From contig JAILQS010000160.1 in NCBI GenBank assembly GCA_024698865.1, forward strand, positions 1 to 35,381: a stretch of DNA of 35,381 nucleotides, read 5' to 3'. A program made the translations under genes and the position numbers. Under the pieces are notes generated by a model. It had not been told where the DNA came from and ran no database searches. It saw nothing but the letters and a program-made list of their open reading frames with translations. The DNA is from Lachnospiraceae bacterium (lineage in GTDB: Bacteria; Bacillota; Clostridia; Lachnospirales; Lachnospiraceae). Positions 1 to 9,574 of the stretch are shown here, one piece after another (the first letter of the stretch is position 1; each line of letters starts with the position of its first letter).

Positions 1-1902
1 CACTTCCGGAAGCATGTATCGGAATACACATTTTGGCGCCATCATGCAAACCAGAATATTGGTTAATGACGGAATATAGGCAACAATAAAACGTTTTTTC
101 TTTGCAACAATCAGATAACCCACACCCAGGAAAAGAATCCATGGAGCAGTACCCTTGCTGGCAAATACGCCAATTACTGGGATTCTTTGCATAGTCTTTC
201 TGATAAAGACATTCATGTGTGCTCTAATTTTTTTCAATTCTACTCTATGATAAAAATGCAGTGGTTTCGTACGTTCATCCTCCAGCATTTTTTCATCAAA
301 TTTAACAAATCCCAAAATACCGCCACTTCCCGGATAAAAATATCCGTAACTTAAATTCATTGCGGCTTCCACATATAAGCCCGGTCTTTTTTTCAGATAC
401 TTAAACCAGACTTTCATATACTCAGAAATACTTTCTTTCGATGCATCTGCATAAAAAGTCTGTGTTACCACTGTGGTATGGCGTGGTTGATAATTTGCTT
501 TAATCTTATCGTAATCAAATACCTTGCTGATTATTTCTTTATCTTCTTCTGTAATTTCCTCTTCGTGTTCTACGATATAACGCGCAGTCTGCTGTGCCGG
601 AATATAGATAAATGCTCTGCTGTCCGATGAGGAAATGGACAGAGCAGGTAACAGCAACTTGATAAACCCTATGGAAAATAACAAGAAGGTTCCCGCATAT
701 ATAACTATAATGCGCTTCCACTCTTTTCTGTATACCAGAAGAAGAGCTACGGTAATAAAAACCATGGCATATCTGCCGTTGCTTCTGGTCATCATCATCA
801 TCATATTTACAAAACCAAGTCCAATACAGAACCATTTGTTTTTAAGCACTTTACCGGCACTGTAAACTATCATGGTAAGAAGCACTGTTTCTTGCAGATT
901 CCAAAAAGCATAGCTTGTGTCTTTGTTCATACAGATTGCCCACAGAGCGAATATTGGCCAAAATGCATAAATGAAAGTACTTACAACCGGTATAATCTTA
1001 GGAAACTTCTCTTTTAACATAAAATATACAGAGGTAGTCAAAACCACTGACTGTAAAAGCATCTGACAGATAGCATAAAAGAATACTCCATTATTTTCGT
1101 TGCCGGTTATCCTTTGTCCAAGTTCAATAAACAATCGGAAAATCCATGTATGAAGTACCGGATGATGATTGTTCACCATAACATTTGGATCAATCAACTT
1201 GGATATGGTCGCAGACCAGGTTTCTACACCGTAGGTCTGGAATAACATATCATACGTATCTCCTGAAGTAGTTCCAGGATAATAAATAATCAGATAAGGA
1301 AGCCATAACAGCACAAAAACACCGGTAAGGGCGCAAAAAATTTGGATGTTCTTTTTGCTTTTCAATAAACCGGTGGTCTCTTCCGGTGAAAAGAAGGAAA
1401 GCTTCTCTTCCAACCATGCTGAAATTTTGTTTAAATCTGCAGTATGCAACACATGATACAGGGCAACAAGCACTGCATAGAATAAAACCCAGTATCCTGC
1501 ATAGGCAATTAGTGCTCTTACAAAATAGCTATGGTTTCCAAATGCCAGTTCCCAGTTGTCCTGTAAGTTAAAACTGTATCCAACCACATAAAAGAAGGAC
1601 AGAACTGCAGACAATATTCTACTCATATGGGAAAGTGTTTTATTTCCAACCCGAAATGCATAATAACAAAGCAAATATATTCCCAAAAACGCAAAAATTG
1701 TTTTTACATCACATTCACTCCAGCTGTTACGCAATGTTGCAGCCACGCAGTACCACGCATTTGGGTTTACTTTTCCAAGAGCAATACTTTCTACCGGCTC
1801 CAGATTAAGACTAAATCCCAAAGTGGCAATCAATGCCATAATTCCACAATACAAACCGTATCGTAAGCCCTGCTTCGACGATGTGGTTTCATTTGCCGTC
1901 AT
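1..1902 (-). CDS. Polytopic membrane protein, DUF6020-like, C-terminus beyond window
   Basis: An open frame runs from ATG at 1902 to the left window edge: 634 codons without a stop, so the C-terminus is missing. The start follows a near-perfect AAAGGAGG site seven bases upstream. The protein begins MTANETTSSKQGLRYGLYCG and has many hydrophobic segments. A loop contains YPGTTSGDTYDM followed by NNHHPVLHTW, a pattern I associate with DUF6020 membrane proteins of Gram-positive surface-polysaccharide loci; this is recognition from memory, not a search. The acidic loop and His-rich motif near an outer-face loop would fit a GT-C-like lipid-linked sugar transferase, but no activity is established. 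It lies 13 bp after tagH and is probably in the tagGH transcription unit. Confidence 0.85.
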   Translation of the reverse strand, partial: MTANETTSSKQGLRYGLYCGIMALIATLGFSLNLEPVESIALGKVNPNAWYCVAATLRNSWSECDVKTIFAFLGIYLLCYYAFRVGNKTLSHMSRILSAVLSFFYVVGYSFNLQDNWELAFGNHSYFVRALIAYAGYWVLFYAVLVALYHVLHTADLNKISAWLEEKLSFFSPEETTGLLKSKKNIQIFCALTGVFVLLWLPYLIIYYPGTTSGDTYDMLFQTYGVETWSATISKLIDPNVMVNNHHPVLHTWIFRLFIELGQRITGNENNGVFFYAICQMLLQSVVLTTSVYFMLKEKFPKIIPVVSTFIYAFWPIFALWAICMNKDTSYAFWNLQETVLLTMIVYSAGKVLKNKWFCIGLGFVNMMMMMTRSNGRYAMVFITVALLLVYRKEWKRIIVIYAGTFLLFSIGFIKLLLPALSISSSDSRAFIYIPAQQTARYIVEHEEEITEEDKEIISKVFDYDKIKANYQPRHTTVVTQTFYADASKESISEYMKVWFKYLKKRPGLYVEAAMNLSYGYFYPGSGGILGFVKFDEKMLEDERTKPLHFYHRVELKKIRAHMNVFIRKTMQRIPVIGVFASKGTAPWILFLGVGYLIVAKKKRFIVAYIPSLTNILVCMMAPKCVFRYMLPEV

Positions 1903-1915
1903 AAATTACCTCCTT

Positions 1916-2656
1916 TTATTTGCCTGTTTTCTCAAGGTAAATCTCGCTAACCTCATCAATATCTCCGGCTGCGATAAGTTTTCCTTTTTCCAGAATAATC
2001 GCCTTGTTACAAAGTTCCTTTACCTGTTCCAAAGAATGGGATACAAATAATACCGTAACTCCTTTATCAAACATACTCATAATCTTCGCCTGGCTCTTCT
2101 TTCTGAACTTGGCATCTCCAACGGAAAGAACCTCGTCCAAAATCAGAATATCCGGCTCTACGATAGTAGCGATGGAGAATCCAAGACGGATTTTCATTCC
2201 GGAAGAATAATTCTTAATCGGTACATCGATAAATTCTTTTAATTCAGAAAACTCTACGATTTCATCATATTTGCTATCGATAAATTCCTTGGAGTAGCCA
2301 AGCACTGCACCGTAGAGATAAATATTTTCCGCCCCGGTGTACTGTGGGTCAAATCCTGCTCCAAGCTCCAGAAGCGGTGCAATTCTTCCGTGTGTGGCAA
2401 TGGAACCCTCTGTAGGTTTAAACACTCCGGAAATCACCTTTAACAAAGTACTCTTTCCTGCACCGTTCATACCAAGAATTCCTACACGGTCTCCCTGTTC
2501 TACTTTAAAATCAACGTCCTTAAGCGCCCAGAATTCATTAAATGAAATCTTTCCGGTAATGGACTTAATTACATAATCCTTTAAACTGTCTACTTTTTCT
2601 TTACTTAAATTAAAACGCATGCTGACATGATTTACTTCAACCATATTCTTAGCCAT
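1916..2656 (-). CDS. tagH: Teichoic acid/O-antigen ABC exporter, ATP-binding subunit (TagH-like)
   Basis: ATPase of a two-component exporter that moves undecaprenyl-linked polymer across the membrane. In 246 residues it shows Walker A (GMNGAGKST, about 62-70), the signature YSSGMKIRLGFSIAT and Walker B DILILDEVLSVGD followed by the switch histidine in FVSHS. The N-terminal extension before the core (residues 1-45) is typical of the TagH/Wzt/RfbE branch. It lacks the long C-terminal carbohydrate-binding or SH3-like extension of Wzt or Bacillus TagH, so it is the short form. GGAG lies seven bases before the ATG. It follows the permease by about 33 bp. The Wzt-type alternative cannot be excluded; the exporter role is very likely. 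Confidence 0.95.
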   Translation of the reverse strand: MAKNMVEVNHVSMRFNLSKEKVDSLKDYVIKSITGKISFNEFWALKDVDFKVEQGDRVGILGMNGAGKSTLLKVISGVFKPTEGSIATHGRIAPLLELGAGFDPQYTGAENIYLYGAVLGYSKEFIDSKYDEIVEFSELKEFIDVPIKNYSSGMKIRLGFSIATIVEPDILILDEVLSVGDAKFRKKSQAKIMSMFDKGVTVLFVSHSLEQVKELCNKAIILEKGKLIAAGDIDEVSEIYLEKTGK

Positions 2657-2689
2657 AACAAAACTCTCCTATATAAAATGTATTACATA

Positions 2690-3478
2690 TTAGATATATA
2701 AAATAAACTGATCCTGTTTTTTATAGAAAGCATAAACGCCCACAACAATAGTAACCAGACTGAAGCCGGTTGCATAAAGCATCTTATCTATAGAAAACAT
2801 CTGCCCGTAGATTGCAGTCAATCGGAAAGACTCGATACAACAATACAGCGGATTGAGTTTTAATAACCATCCTGCAAGCCCTTCCATCTTGGACGGATCA
2901 TAGAAGATTGCACTCGCATACATAATCATCATAAGTCCTACATTCCACAGATACTCCATATCCCTAAAGAATACCGCTACTGTAGAAAGGATCATACTGG
3001 TTCCGATTGCAAGTAAGAGTAATACAAGCAATGGAAGAACCGATACAAAAATATATAACGTAGGCTTTACTTTGAAAATAATTCCCGTTCCTACCATTAC
3101 AATTAAGGAAATCAGGAAAATAATAAAGTTATACAAAATACAGGATACCGGATACAAATACTTCGGTACATATACTTTCTTAATCATAGACGCATTTGCA
3201 CGCACAGAACGCATCGCGGTCTTCGTGGATTCTGAATAGAAACTGTATAACAGTCTTCCTCCAAGGATAAACACCGGGAACTTGTCAATATCCTTTTTGA
3301 ACCAGGTACCAAAGACAATCGTCAGAATGATCGTTGTCATGATTGGCTCCAGTAAAGTCCAAAGAATTCCCAGATATGATCTTCTGTATTTTAACTTGAT
3401 TCCTTTTTTAACTAACTCTCCCAACAGGAAACGATATCTCTTCGCTACCTTTACATACTTGGTTACTATATTTACCAT
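2690..3478 (-). CDS. tagG: Teichoic acid/O-antigen ABC exporter, permease (TagG-like)
   Basis: ABC-2 type permease, 262 residues with about six membrane segments, partner of the ATPase encoded next. The N-terminal amphipathic stretch contains KGIKLKYRRSYLGILWTLLEP, the hallmark of TagG/Wzm/KpsM-type polymer exporters, and is followed by alternating hydrophobic helices. I place the start at ATG 3478 (MVNIVTKYVKVAK) because GGAGG lies six bases upstream; the frame stays open to 3535 but those extra 19 codons overlap the promoter and have no ribosome site. It is the first gene after promoter 3524-3552, so exporter expression can be set independently of the biosynthetic operon. Confidence 0.94.
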   Translation of the reverse strand: MVNIVTKYVKVAKRYRFLLGELVKKGIKLKYRRSYLGILWTLLEPIMTTIILTIVFGTWFKKDIDKFPVFILGGRLLYSFYSESTKTAMRSVRANASMIKKVYVPKYLYPVSCILYNFIIFLISLIVMVGTGIIFKVKPTLYIFVSVLPLLVLLLLAIGTSMILSTVAVFFRDMEYLWNVGLMMIMYASAIFYDPSKMEGLAGWLLKLNPLYCCIESFRLTAIYGQMFSIDKMLYATGFSLVTIVVGVYAFYKKQDQFILYI

Positions 3479-3523
3479 TTTATCCTCCAAAAAAGTTTTA
3501 TTTCTTGTAAAATAACAAAAAGC

Positions 3524-3552
3524 ATTATAGTACATAAACCTTTTAAAAGCAA
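3524..3552 (-). promoter_or_regulatory. Sigma-A-type promoter for tagG-tagH
   Basis: On the minus strand TTGCTT (3547-3552) is separated by exactly 17 bp from TATAAT (3524-3529). The expected start of transcription is near 3517, about 40 bases before the tagG ATG. No U-run terminator is visible between the end of the preceding gene (3596) and this promoter, so read-through from the long upstream operon is also possible. Confidence 0.7.
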
Positions 3553-3595
3553 GTTCAATTGACTACAATCAAATGACCCCAAAGAAAGTACACCT

Positions 3596-5386
3596 TTAGC
3601 GTTCAAACACTAAAAGTCCCATTGCATACTTCATTTTCTGACCTTGATACGTTGCAACCTCGTCTTTTGGCACCACGTTTTCTTCCGTAATATAAATCTT
3701 GGAGTTGTCGGTCGTACCATGCGCTTCTACTTCTACCACATAATCCCGGTTTGCCTCTACCGGCATATTGGCAGTATCAAACCGGTGGTTCTGTCCATTT
3801 ACAACATCCTTTACCATAAGTTCTTCTGTATACAATACTTCTTTATTCTCTGCGTCTTTTAATGAAATCTTGTAGCTTCCTTCTTTGCCACCGGTAAAAC
3901 GCAGATAAAAGCTGTTTAACGTAGCTTTCTTTGTCGTAAACTCCTGTGTCATAACCGCACCGTCAGACATAGTTTCCTTGCCGGTGTTGATTTTGGTCAT
4001 ATAATTTGTATAACTGTAAGGCTCGTTAATTTTGCCGTATCCGCGCCATCCTGCAAACACAGCGATTAAAAGCGTCACTGCTGCCACTGCTGCCACAACG
4101 GCTTTCTTTTGTTCACGTACAATACCTGCCATTCCTTCTATAATAAGAAGCACGGTCATACCAAATACCGCACCACAGGCAAGGTACATAGAAACCGGAA
4201 CCTCCATAAAACCGTAATATACATTTTGCATGGAGGCTTTCAGATCAAATGGTAACGGCAGCATCACGAGCAAAATACCGATGAGATAAATATAATCTGT
4301 CTTTTTTCTGTCTTTTGTTGCATCGAGCAAAAAGATAAGTGGCATTACCAAAAAGATTCCGGCATAGGTGTAGCTTATGGAAGGCACACCAAGAATCAGG
4401 CAGGAAAGTAACAATAAGCCTTTCCAGTCTTTCTTTAAGCCAAAGAATGCGATAATACCAAGTCCCAGAAGCAACGTTACGATTCCACCGGAAACAAAAT
4501 TACTTATCGTTGCATTCCCTTCCAATAACGCCTTAAAAAATGCAGTATAGTTTAAGTGGTAGCCGGGTCCTTTCACATCAAAAGTTTCAATCGTTCCAAA
4601 CATATTGCCAAACATGGCCTTGATTCCGGTCCGGATGCCACCAAACATTTTAAATGGAAGAACGAACGCCAGCACGCCGTAGACCATCGTTCTGATTGCT
4701 TCCTTCCATCTTTTTTCTTTTACCAGTATCAAGCCTAGAATCGCAGGATAAAGTTTGATTCCTGCTGCCACAGAAAGACTCACAAAAGACGCCTCGCGTA
4801 AGACTGCATTCTCACTGTCTTTCCACAAAAGGAAGAGCATACTAAAAATCAATGCTACAAATATAATATTGGCGCGTTCGAACTGGTACATAAACGGCAC
4901 ACTAAAAAGTATCAGCACTGTAAATGCTGTTTTTTCAAACTTAGATCCCTTTTTGAGCGATTTGGTGACTGCAACAAAAAGCAACAGTGTTACGATAAAA
5001 TAAATGGTATACAGAATCGCTGCTTCAGAAATAGTTATAATCTCCGCCGGATTTTTGAAATCTGCCATCGAACGGATTGCCTTGGTAGACATAAAACGAC
5101 TCATAATGCAGTATATTGCATTGGCGAGTGGCGGATAAATGGTATGCGTCTCATATAAATGATACCGATCCAGATAATTTCCAAAACGAAGGCAGTAGAA
5201 AAAATCATAAAAACTGGAACCGCCCTTGTAGAAATACAGTCTGGCTGCTGCAAAATGCGTCAACGCCGTAAGCAGGGAAAACACACAAAACGCAAGTGAA
5301 GACGCCAGATAGAAAACTTTATGCATCGTTTCTGTCTGTTTCAACTTTCGTAATATATCATTCCAATACTTTTTCACCTGTTCCAT
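3596..5386 (-). CDS. GT87/DUF2029-like GT-C membrane glycosyltransferase with C-terminal beta domain
   Basis: 596 residues. Residues 1 to about 450 hold roughly ten to twelve membrane segments; the first outer loop has SSFYDFFYCLRFG (Asp near residue 61) and then TIYPPLANAIY, the Asp...YPP arrangement of GT87/DUF2029 enzymes, which use polyprenyl-phosphate sugars on the outer face. Residues about 452-596 are soluble, rich in alternating beta strands and without membrane segments, and should lie outside the cell. The start is supported by AAAGGGAG upstream. It is 20 bp after the next GT-C gene and is the last gene before the tagGH promoter. Likely role: adding a sugar to an exported polymer or protein; donor and acceptor are unknown. 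Confidence 0.88.
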   Translation of the reverse strand: MEQVKKYWNDILRKLKQTETMHKVFYLASSLAFCVFSLLTALTHFAAARLYFYKGGSSFYDFFYCLRFGNYLDRYHLYETHTIYPPLANAIYCIMSRFMSTKAIRSMADFKNPAEIITISEAAILYTIYFIVTLLLFVAVTKSLKKGSKFEKTAFTVLILFSVPFMYQFERANIIFVALIFSMLFLLWKDSENAVLREASFVSLSVAAGIKLYPAILGLILVKEKRWKEAIRTMVYGVLAFVLPFKMFGGIRTGIKAMFGNMFGTIETFDVKGPGYHLNYTAFFKALLEGNATISNFVSGGIVTLLLGLGIIAFFGLKKDWKGLLLLSCLILGVPSISYTYAGIFLVMPLIFLLDATKDRKKTDYIYLIGILLVMLPLPFDLKASMQNVYYGFMEVPVSMYLACGAVFGMTVLLIIEGMAGIVREQKKAVVAAVAAVTLLIAVFAGWRGYGKINEPYSYTNYMTKINTGKETMSDGAVMTQEFTTKKATLNSFYLRFTGGKEGSYKISLKDAENKEVLYTEELMVKDVVNGQNHRFDTANMPVEANRDYVVEVEAHGTTDNSKIYITEENVVPKDEVATYQGQKMKYAMGLLVFER

Positions 5387-5406
5387 AGTTGCTTTCTCCC
5401 TTTCTA

Positions 5407-8181
5407 TTATTTTGATTTCTTGTTTTTTGAGGATTTCTTATCAGAAGTTGCCTTCTTCGACTTATTTTTCTTCGACTTTGCCTTTGAACTCTTCTTCTTT
5501 GAAGATTTCTCCTGAGGTGATTTATCCTCTGTCACTTCATTCTCGATTACTTTATATTCAACCTTCTTTAGCGGTGTAAGAATTTCAATGTTACCAAGCT
5601 TCTTTCCTCTAAATTCACGATGCATACGTTCTGTACACTCTTTTCCAAAAAAGATTGCCAAAAACACCTGTTCTCGATTCATTGTTCCATCATTCAACCG
5701 TTTGATGTACTTTTCATAATTTTCCACCGGTAGAGCTAAATCCATGCAAACACGATTCACAAATGCAAGATTGGATGTGGTGTGCTCTAAGTACTCCTTA
5801 TGCATAAACATATCATAAATAACGTTCATGATTCCATCCTTTACAAAATGTAACCGGTATTTTGCTTTATGTAACTCCTCTGTACTCATACGTTTCCCAT
5901 TGGCACAGAAATAGTATTTCTTTAAAGTAAAATTGAGTTCATTTACCGGCAATGGAATCTCTATGTACGTTTTCGTCTGTTCATTAGCAATAATCAGCGA
6001 AGCTTCATCCACCTGTTTCTTTTTGGACACCGGTATATTATAGGCAGAGAAATAACTCCTATCACAAATCTTTCCTTTAAAACGTCTTGCTATACCTGCA
6101 CTTTTTACCTGATTTGCAGCATAATACTTCCCATTGATTTTGATGTACACGGTTTTGTAAGGATTCGTTTGTTCCGTATCATATACCCATCCATTAATGG
6201 TATAATATCCGTCTTTCAACGTTTTTTCCTCGAACAGATCATTGTTCACAAATTCAACCAGACAGGTATTTTTTTCTTCCTCGTACCCTTTGATTGGATC
6301 ATCATATTTCTTTATACTTTTTAGTGACAATATATAATAATCCATACTTCCGGCAAGTTCGCTGTAAGTACGTTTTTCTTCAATGTTATAGTATTTGGAC
6401 AACAACTCTAAGTCCTTATTTTCATCTTCTTTGTCGTACGGCATTACAATATACACTGCTTTTTGATTAAAGGAACACTCCGGATGAGTGCCCTTATACC
6501 TTAGTGAATACATGCCGCTTGCAGAAAGCACCATTGTATCCGCAGTTTTATGAAATACTCTCTTTCTTTCAAACGGGTTCCAATAGAGCTGATAATACTT
6601 CCCATTTCCGGACAACTGAATGGAATCCGCCTGTTTCGGAAACAATAACGTCCAACCTTCCGCAAAGTGAATATCTGAAAGAATCCAATCAATTCCACGA
6701 TCAAAAAATGTATATTGATAATTATAAACCATATAATCCCCAAATAACGTATCACCTTTATAAGCTTTCCCGTAAATCATATCATATTTTCCACCGGTAT
6801 TTAATCGCTGCATTTGACTTTTCGTGACAGGATCTACAGTCAGATACGATTCCATTAAAAATAACACGCATAAAACCGGTAATCCAAAGTAAAACATACT
6901 TGCGATTCTTTTACGTGAAATTCTGAATTTGGCTACAGTCATCACAAGTATTAAAAGCAAGAGCGCATCTGAAACCAGATTATATCTTGGCAATATGGAA
7001 GTGTAGAACAAACAACTAAATGTACAAAATGCCAAGAGAGCTCCCCACATACCAAGGTAACTTTGAAATTCTCTGTATCGCCATTTCATACGTCTTCCAT
7101 AAATAAGCAACAGTACAAAGCCAATGAGTAACAGAAACGTTACCAGCCAGTTAAAATTCAAACAAAAGATGTGAAACAGTTTTGTCTGCACAAATTCTAT
7201 CATATCCTCTCTGCTGTGTCCCGTTGGTTTCTGCGTAGTACTTCCCCAGAGACCGGTCGGTTTTAACTGGTACATCAGAATAAATATACTTCCCGTTATA
7301 AAACTAATCAGCGTATGCGGACCAAAAAGCAGTTGCTTCACCCTTTTTCTCCAGCTCCAATCTTTACGGAACAACGAAAACAATATAATCGGACACATAA
7401 ATCCGGCAAAAACAATAACCCCGGTCTCCTTTGACATACTCAGGATTAGTCCACTTACAAAAAGCAGAATCCACTCCTGTCGGTATGCAAAATAAACAAC
7501 AAACACTGTAAAAATAAACACACCGTAATCCAGATGAATATAACCGCCGGTTCCAAGAATCATTGGAGATAAGGAAAATACCAGCGCAGACAGAAATGCA
7601 CTGATTCTGCTTTCAGATATTTCCATGATCATTCTATATACAAAATATACACAAATGAGCATTAAAAAAAGATTCACCCCGGTGACTCCATATACACTTT
7701 TTGGAAAGAGATATTCCCCAATTGCCATAACAGGTGCATATCCGTAAGACATATGTCCTGCCAGACTAAAGTGTCTCATAAAACCTGACATCGTCAAATT
7801 AAAATTTTCACAGGCTGAAATCAGCGTGGAATAGTACTCCCCTGCATCCCATTTCGGTAACGTAGCTAACATCCGGATACGAGGCAGTATGGTTAAAATC
7901 CAAAGAAACAAAACATCTATATTTTTTGCCGGGAAAGAACGTACTGTTCCGGTAGTAGTCCGCTGTTTTCTTAGCCGATGCAAAATTGCTACTCTGCTAA
8001 GCAAAAAAATAGTAACAAACAATAACGCCAGCATAATAAAATAATTATACCAGCGTCTTGCGTAATTTTCCTGTGAAAAACAACGAATGATTGCACACCC
8101 AAAAAAGGTGTCTATTGCCAATACACAAAATAACACCTGAGCATCCCAGCTAAGTTTTTCCCGTTTCGATTTCGTTGCCAT
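5407..8181 (-). CDS. GT39/PMT-like GT-C glycosyltransferase with extracellular domains and Lys/Ser-rich tail
   Basis: 924 residues. The first half is polytopic; the first outer loop carries WDAGEYYSTL (Asp112, Glu115), the DxxE-type acidic motif of GT-C enzymes, followed by GHMSYGYAPVMAIGEYLFP, which resembles PMT/ArnT-like loops. After about residue 445 there are no membrane spans: first a mixed domain, then a beta-rich unit around TINGWVYD...KTVYIKINGKYY, then a helical segment (about 790-870, with FVNRVCMDLALP and MNREQVFLAIF) that resembles DUF4214. The last about 39 residues are almost only Lys and Ser. AGGGG precedes the ATG. Probably an outer-face transferase held to the wall or polymer by its accessory domains; the DUF4214 match is tentative. 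Confidence 0.88.
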   Translation of the reverse strand: MATKSKREKLSWDAQVLFCVLAIDTFFGCAIIRCFSQENYARRWYNYFIMLALLFVTIFLLSRVAILHRLRKQRTTTGTVRSFPAKNIDVLFLWILTILPRIRMLATLPKWDAGEYYSTLISACENFNLTMSGFMRHFSLAGHMSYGYAPVMAIGEYLFPKSVYGVTGVNLFLMLICVYFVYRMIMEISESRISAFLSALVFSLSPMILGTGGYIHLDYGVFIFTVFVVYFAYRQEWILLFVSGLILSMSKETGVIVFAGFMCPIILFSLFRKDWSWRKRVKQLLFGPHTLISFITGSIFILMYQLKPTGLWGSTTQKPTGHSREDMIEFVQTKLFHIFCLNFNWLVTFLLLIGFVLLLIYGRRMKWRYREFQSYLGMWGALLAFCTFSCLFYTSILPRYNLVSDALLLLILVMTVAKFRISRKRIASMFYFGLPVLCVLFLMESYLTVDPVTKSQMQRLNTGGKYDMIYGKAYKGDTLFGDYMVYNYQYTFFDRGIDWILSDIHFAEGWTLLFPKQADSIQLSGNGKYYQLYWNPFERKRVFHKTADTMVLSASGMYSLRYKGTHPECSFNQKAVYIVMPYDKEDENKDLELLSKYYNIEEKRTYSELAGSMDYYILSLKSIKKYDDPIKGYEEEKNTCLVEFVNNDLFEEKTLKDGYYTINGWVYDTEQTNPYKTVYIKINGKYYAANQVKSAGIARRFKGKICDRSYFSAYNIPVSKKKQVDEASLIIANEQTKTYIEIPLPVNELNFTLKKYYFCANGKRMSTEELHKAKYRLHFVKDGIMNVIYDMFMHKEYLEHTTSNLAFVNRVCMDLALPVENYEKYIKRLNDGTMNREQVFLAIFFGKECTERMHREFRGKKLGNIEILTPLKKVEYKVIENEVTEDKSPQEKSSKKKSSKAKSKKNKSKKATSDKKSSKNKKSK

Positions 8182-8194
8182 TTATGATTCCCCT

Positions 8195-9559
8195 CTATTT
8201 TGTTTCCCACTGAAACTCCGGAGTTTCCTGACGATTGGAAAACATTGCTTTCTGAGTCTTTGTACCTCTTACCTTCAATCGCTTGTCGCAGCCATTAAAA
8301 ACAAACAATCCCACCTGATTTACGGTTTTCGGTAATTCTACCTCTTTTAGACTCTTACAACCAAAAAAGCAGCCCTCATCTATAATCTTTACCTTTTCCG
8401 GTAATACAATCTCCTCCAATGATTCACAATTCATAAATACATATGCTCTAAGATTTTTTACATTTTGCGAAAGATTAATCTTCTTCAGTAAGGTACAGTT
8501 ACTAAAAGCACCAATTCCTATATTTTTCACACTCTCCGGAAGTTTTATTTCTTCCAGTTTTGTATCAGAAAATGCATACGTAAAAATTCTCTTTACTCCA
8601 TCCTCTACTTTGTATTCCTTGTAATCCAATCCGGCAGGATAAAGTACCAGTCCCTCTCCATCCTTTGTATAAATCACATGATTAACAACTTTATAAACCG
8701 GATTTGCTTCATCTACCGTCACATTTTTCAAACTATTTGATCCTGCAAATGCACTACCTTTCAGGTTTTCTACAGAAGCCGGAATATGAATCTCTTTCAG
8801 TGAGTCACAGTCTGCAAATGCCATCTTTCCAATATCATACACGCTTTCCGGAAGCACTACTTCTGAAAGTGCACTGCATTTGTAAAAAGCGTAACTTGAT
8901 ATTTTTTCTAAAATTACCGGATACTCTACCGTGCTAAGACCGGTACAGTTTGAAAAAGCTCGTTTTCCGATAATGGATATTTTTTTAGGCAAATGCAATT
9001 CTTGCAAACCGGTACAATTCATAAAACAGCCGGCTTCGATTTTTTGAAGTCCGCTGTTAAAAACAACATTTTTCAAAGAACGGCAATCTGAAAAGCACTG
9101 TTTTGGCAATGTTTTTATATTCTTTGGAAATGTAACTTCCTCTAATCCGGTACATCCCAAAAATGCAAAAGCACCGATTTCTTCTAAATCTTCGGGGAAA
9201 GCAATTTCCTTTAAATTCTGGCAATTCATAAAAGCATATTTACGAATCAGCTTCACATTATTACCAATCGTAACTTTCTCAACATTACTTCCGCTAAAAG
9301 CTCTTTCTCCGATATATTTCACTTTAAATTTACGGCCCTTATCAGAAACCTTTGCGGGAATTTCCAGCTCATACTTATCTTTGTCAACCCCGCATACCTC
9401 TACATTTCGCGCACTTACATTTCCGACTACTTTATATTCCACACCCTCTAAGGTGAAGGTCTCTTCTGACTCAAAAAAATGATACACCTTTGTCCAAATG
9501 AATAAGAGGACAAAAACTGCAATTAATACACCTGCAATAGTAATAACTCTTTTTTTCAT
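8195..9559 (-). CDS. Membrane-anchored BspA-type leucine-rich repeat protein
   Basis: An N-terminal membrane anchor (MKKRVITIAGVLIAVFVLLF) without an obvious cleavage site is followed by a short beta region and about 14 repeats of about 23 residues of the LRR_5/BspA type (pattern I-x-x-x-A-F-x-x-C-x-x-L-x-x-V-x-L-P). One repeat position (about residues 290-320) is interrupted by a non-canonical stretch, VIYTKDGEGLVLYPAG. I choose ATG 9559 because GGATGGAG ends six bases before it; two in-frame ATGs at 9571 and 9565 overlap that site and look less likely. BspA repeats usually bind proteins or glycans at the surface. Its place inside the operon, between GT-C genes, suggests a partner or scaffold for surface glycosylation (inference). 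Confidence 0.9.
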   Translation of the reverse strand: MKKRVITIAGVLIAVFVLLFIWTKVYHFFESEETFTLEGVEYKVVGNVSARNVEVCGVDKDKYELEIPAKVSDKGRKFKVKYIGERAFSGSNVEKVTIGNNVKLIRKYAFMNCQNLKEIAFPEDLEEIGAFAFLGCTGLEEVTFPKNIKTLPKQCFSDCRSLKNVVFNSGLQKIEAGCFMNCTGLQELHLPKKISIIGKRAFSNCTGLSTVEYPVILEKISSYAFYKCSALSEVVLPESVYDIGKMAFADCDSLKEIHIPASVENLKGSAFAGSNSLKNVTVDEANPVYKVVNHVIYTKDGEGLVLYPAGLDYKEYKVEDGVKRIFTYAFSDTKLEEIKLPESVKNIGIGAFSNCTLLKKINLSQNVKNLRAYVFMNCESLEEIVLPEKVKIIDEGCFFGCKSLKEVELPKTVNQVGLFVFNGCDKRLKVRGTKTQKAMFSNRQETPEFQWETK

Positions 9560-9574
9560 TTTCATCTCCATCCA

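Noticed and set aside
5410-5526. The repetitive Lys/Ser coding stretch as a CRISPR-like or satellite array
   Set aside because: It keeps a single open reading frame, the units are irregular, and it has no spacer structure; it is a low-complexity protein tail.
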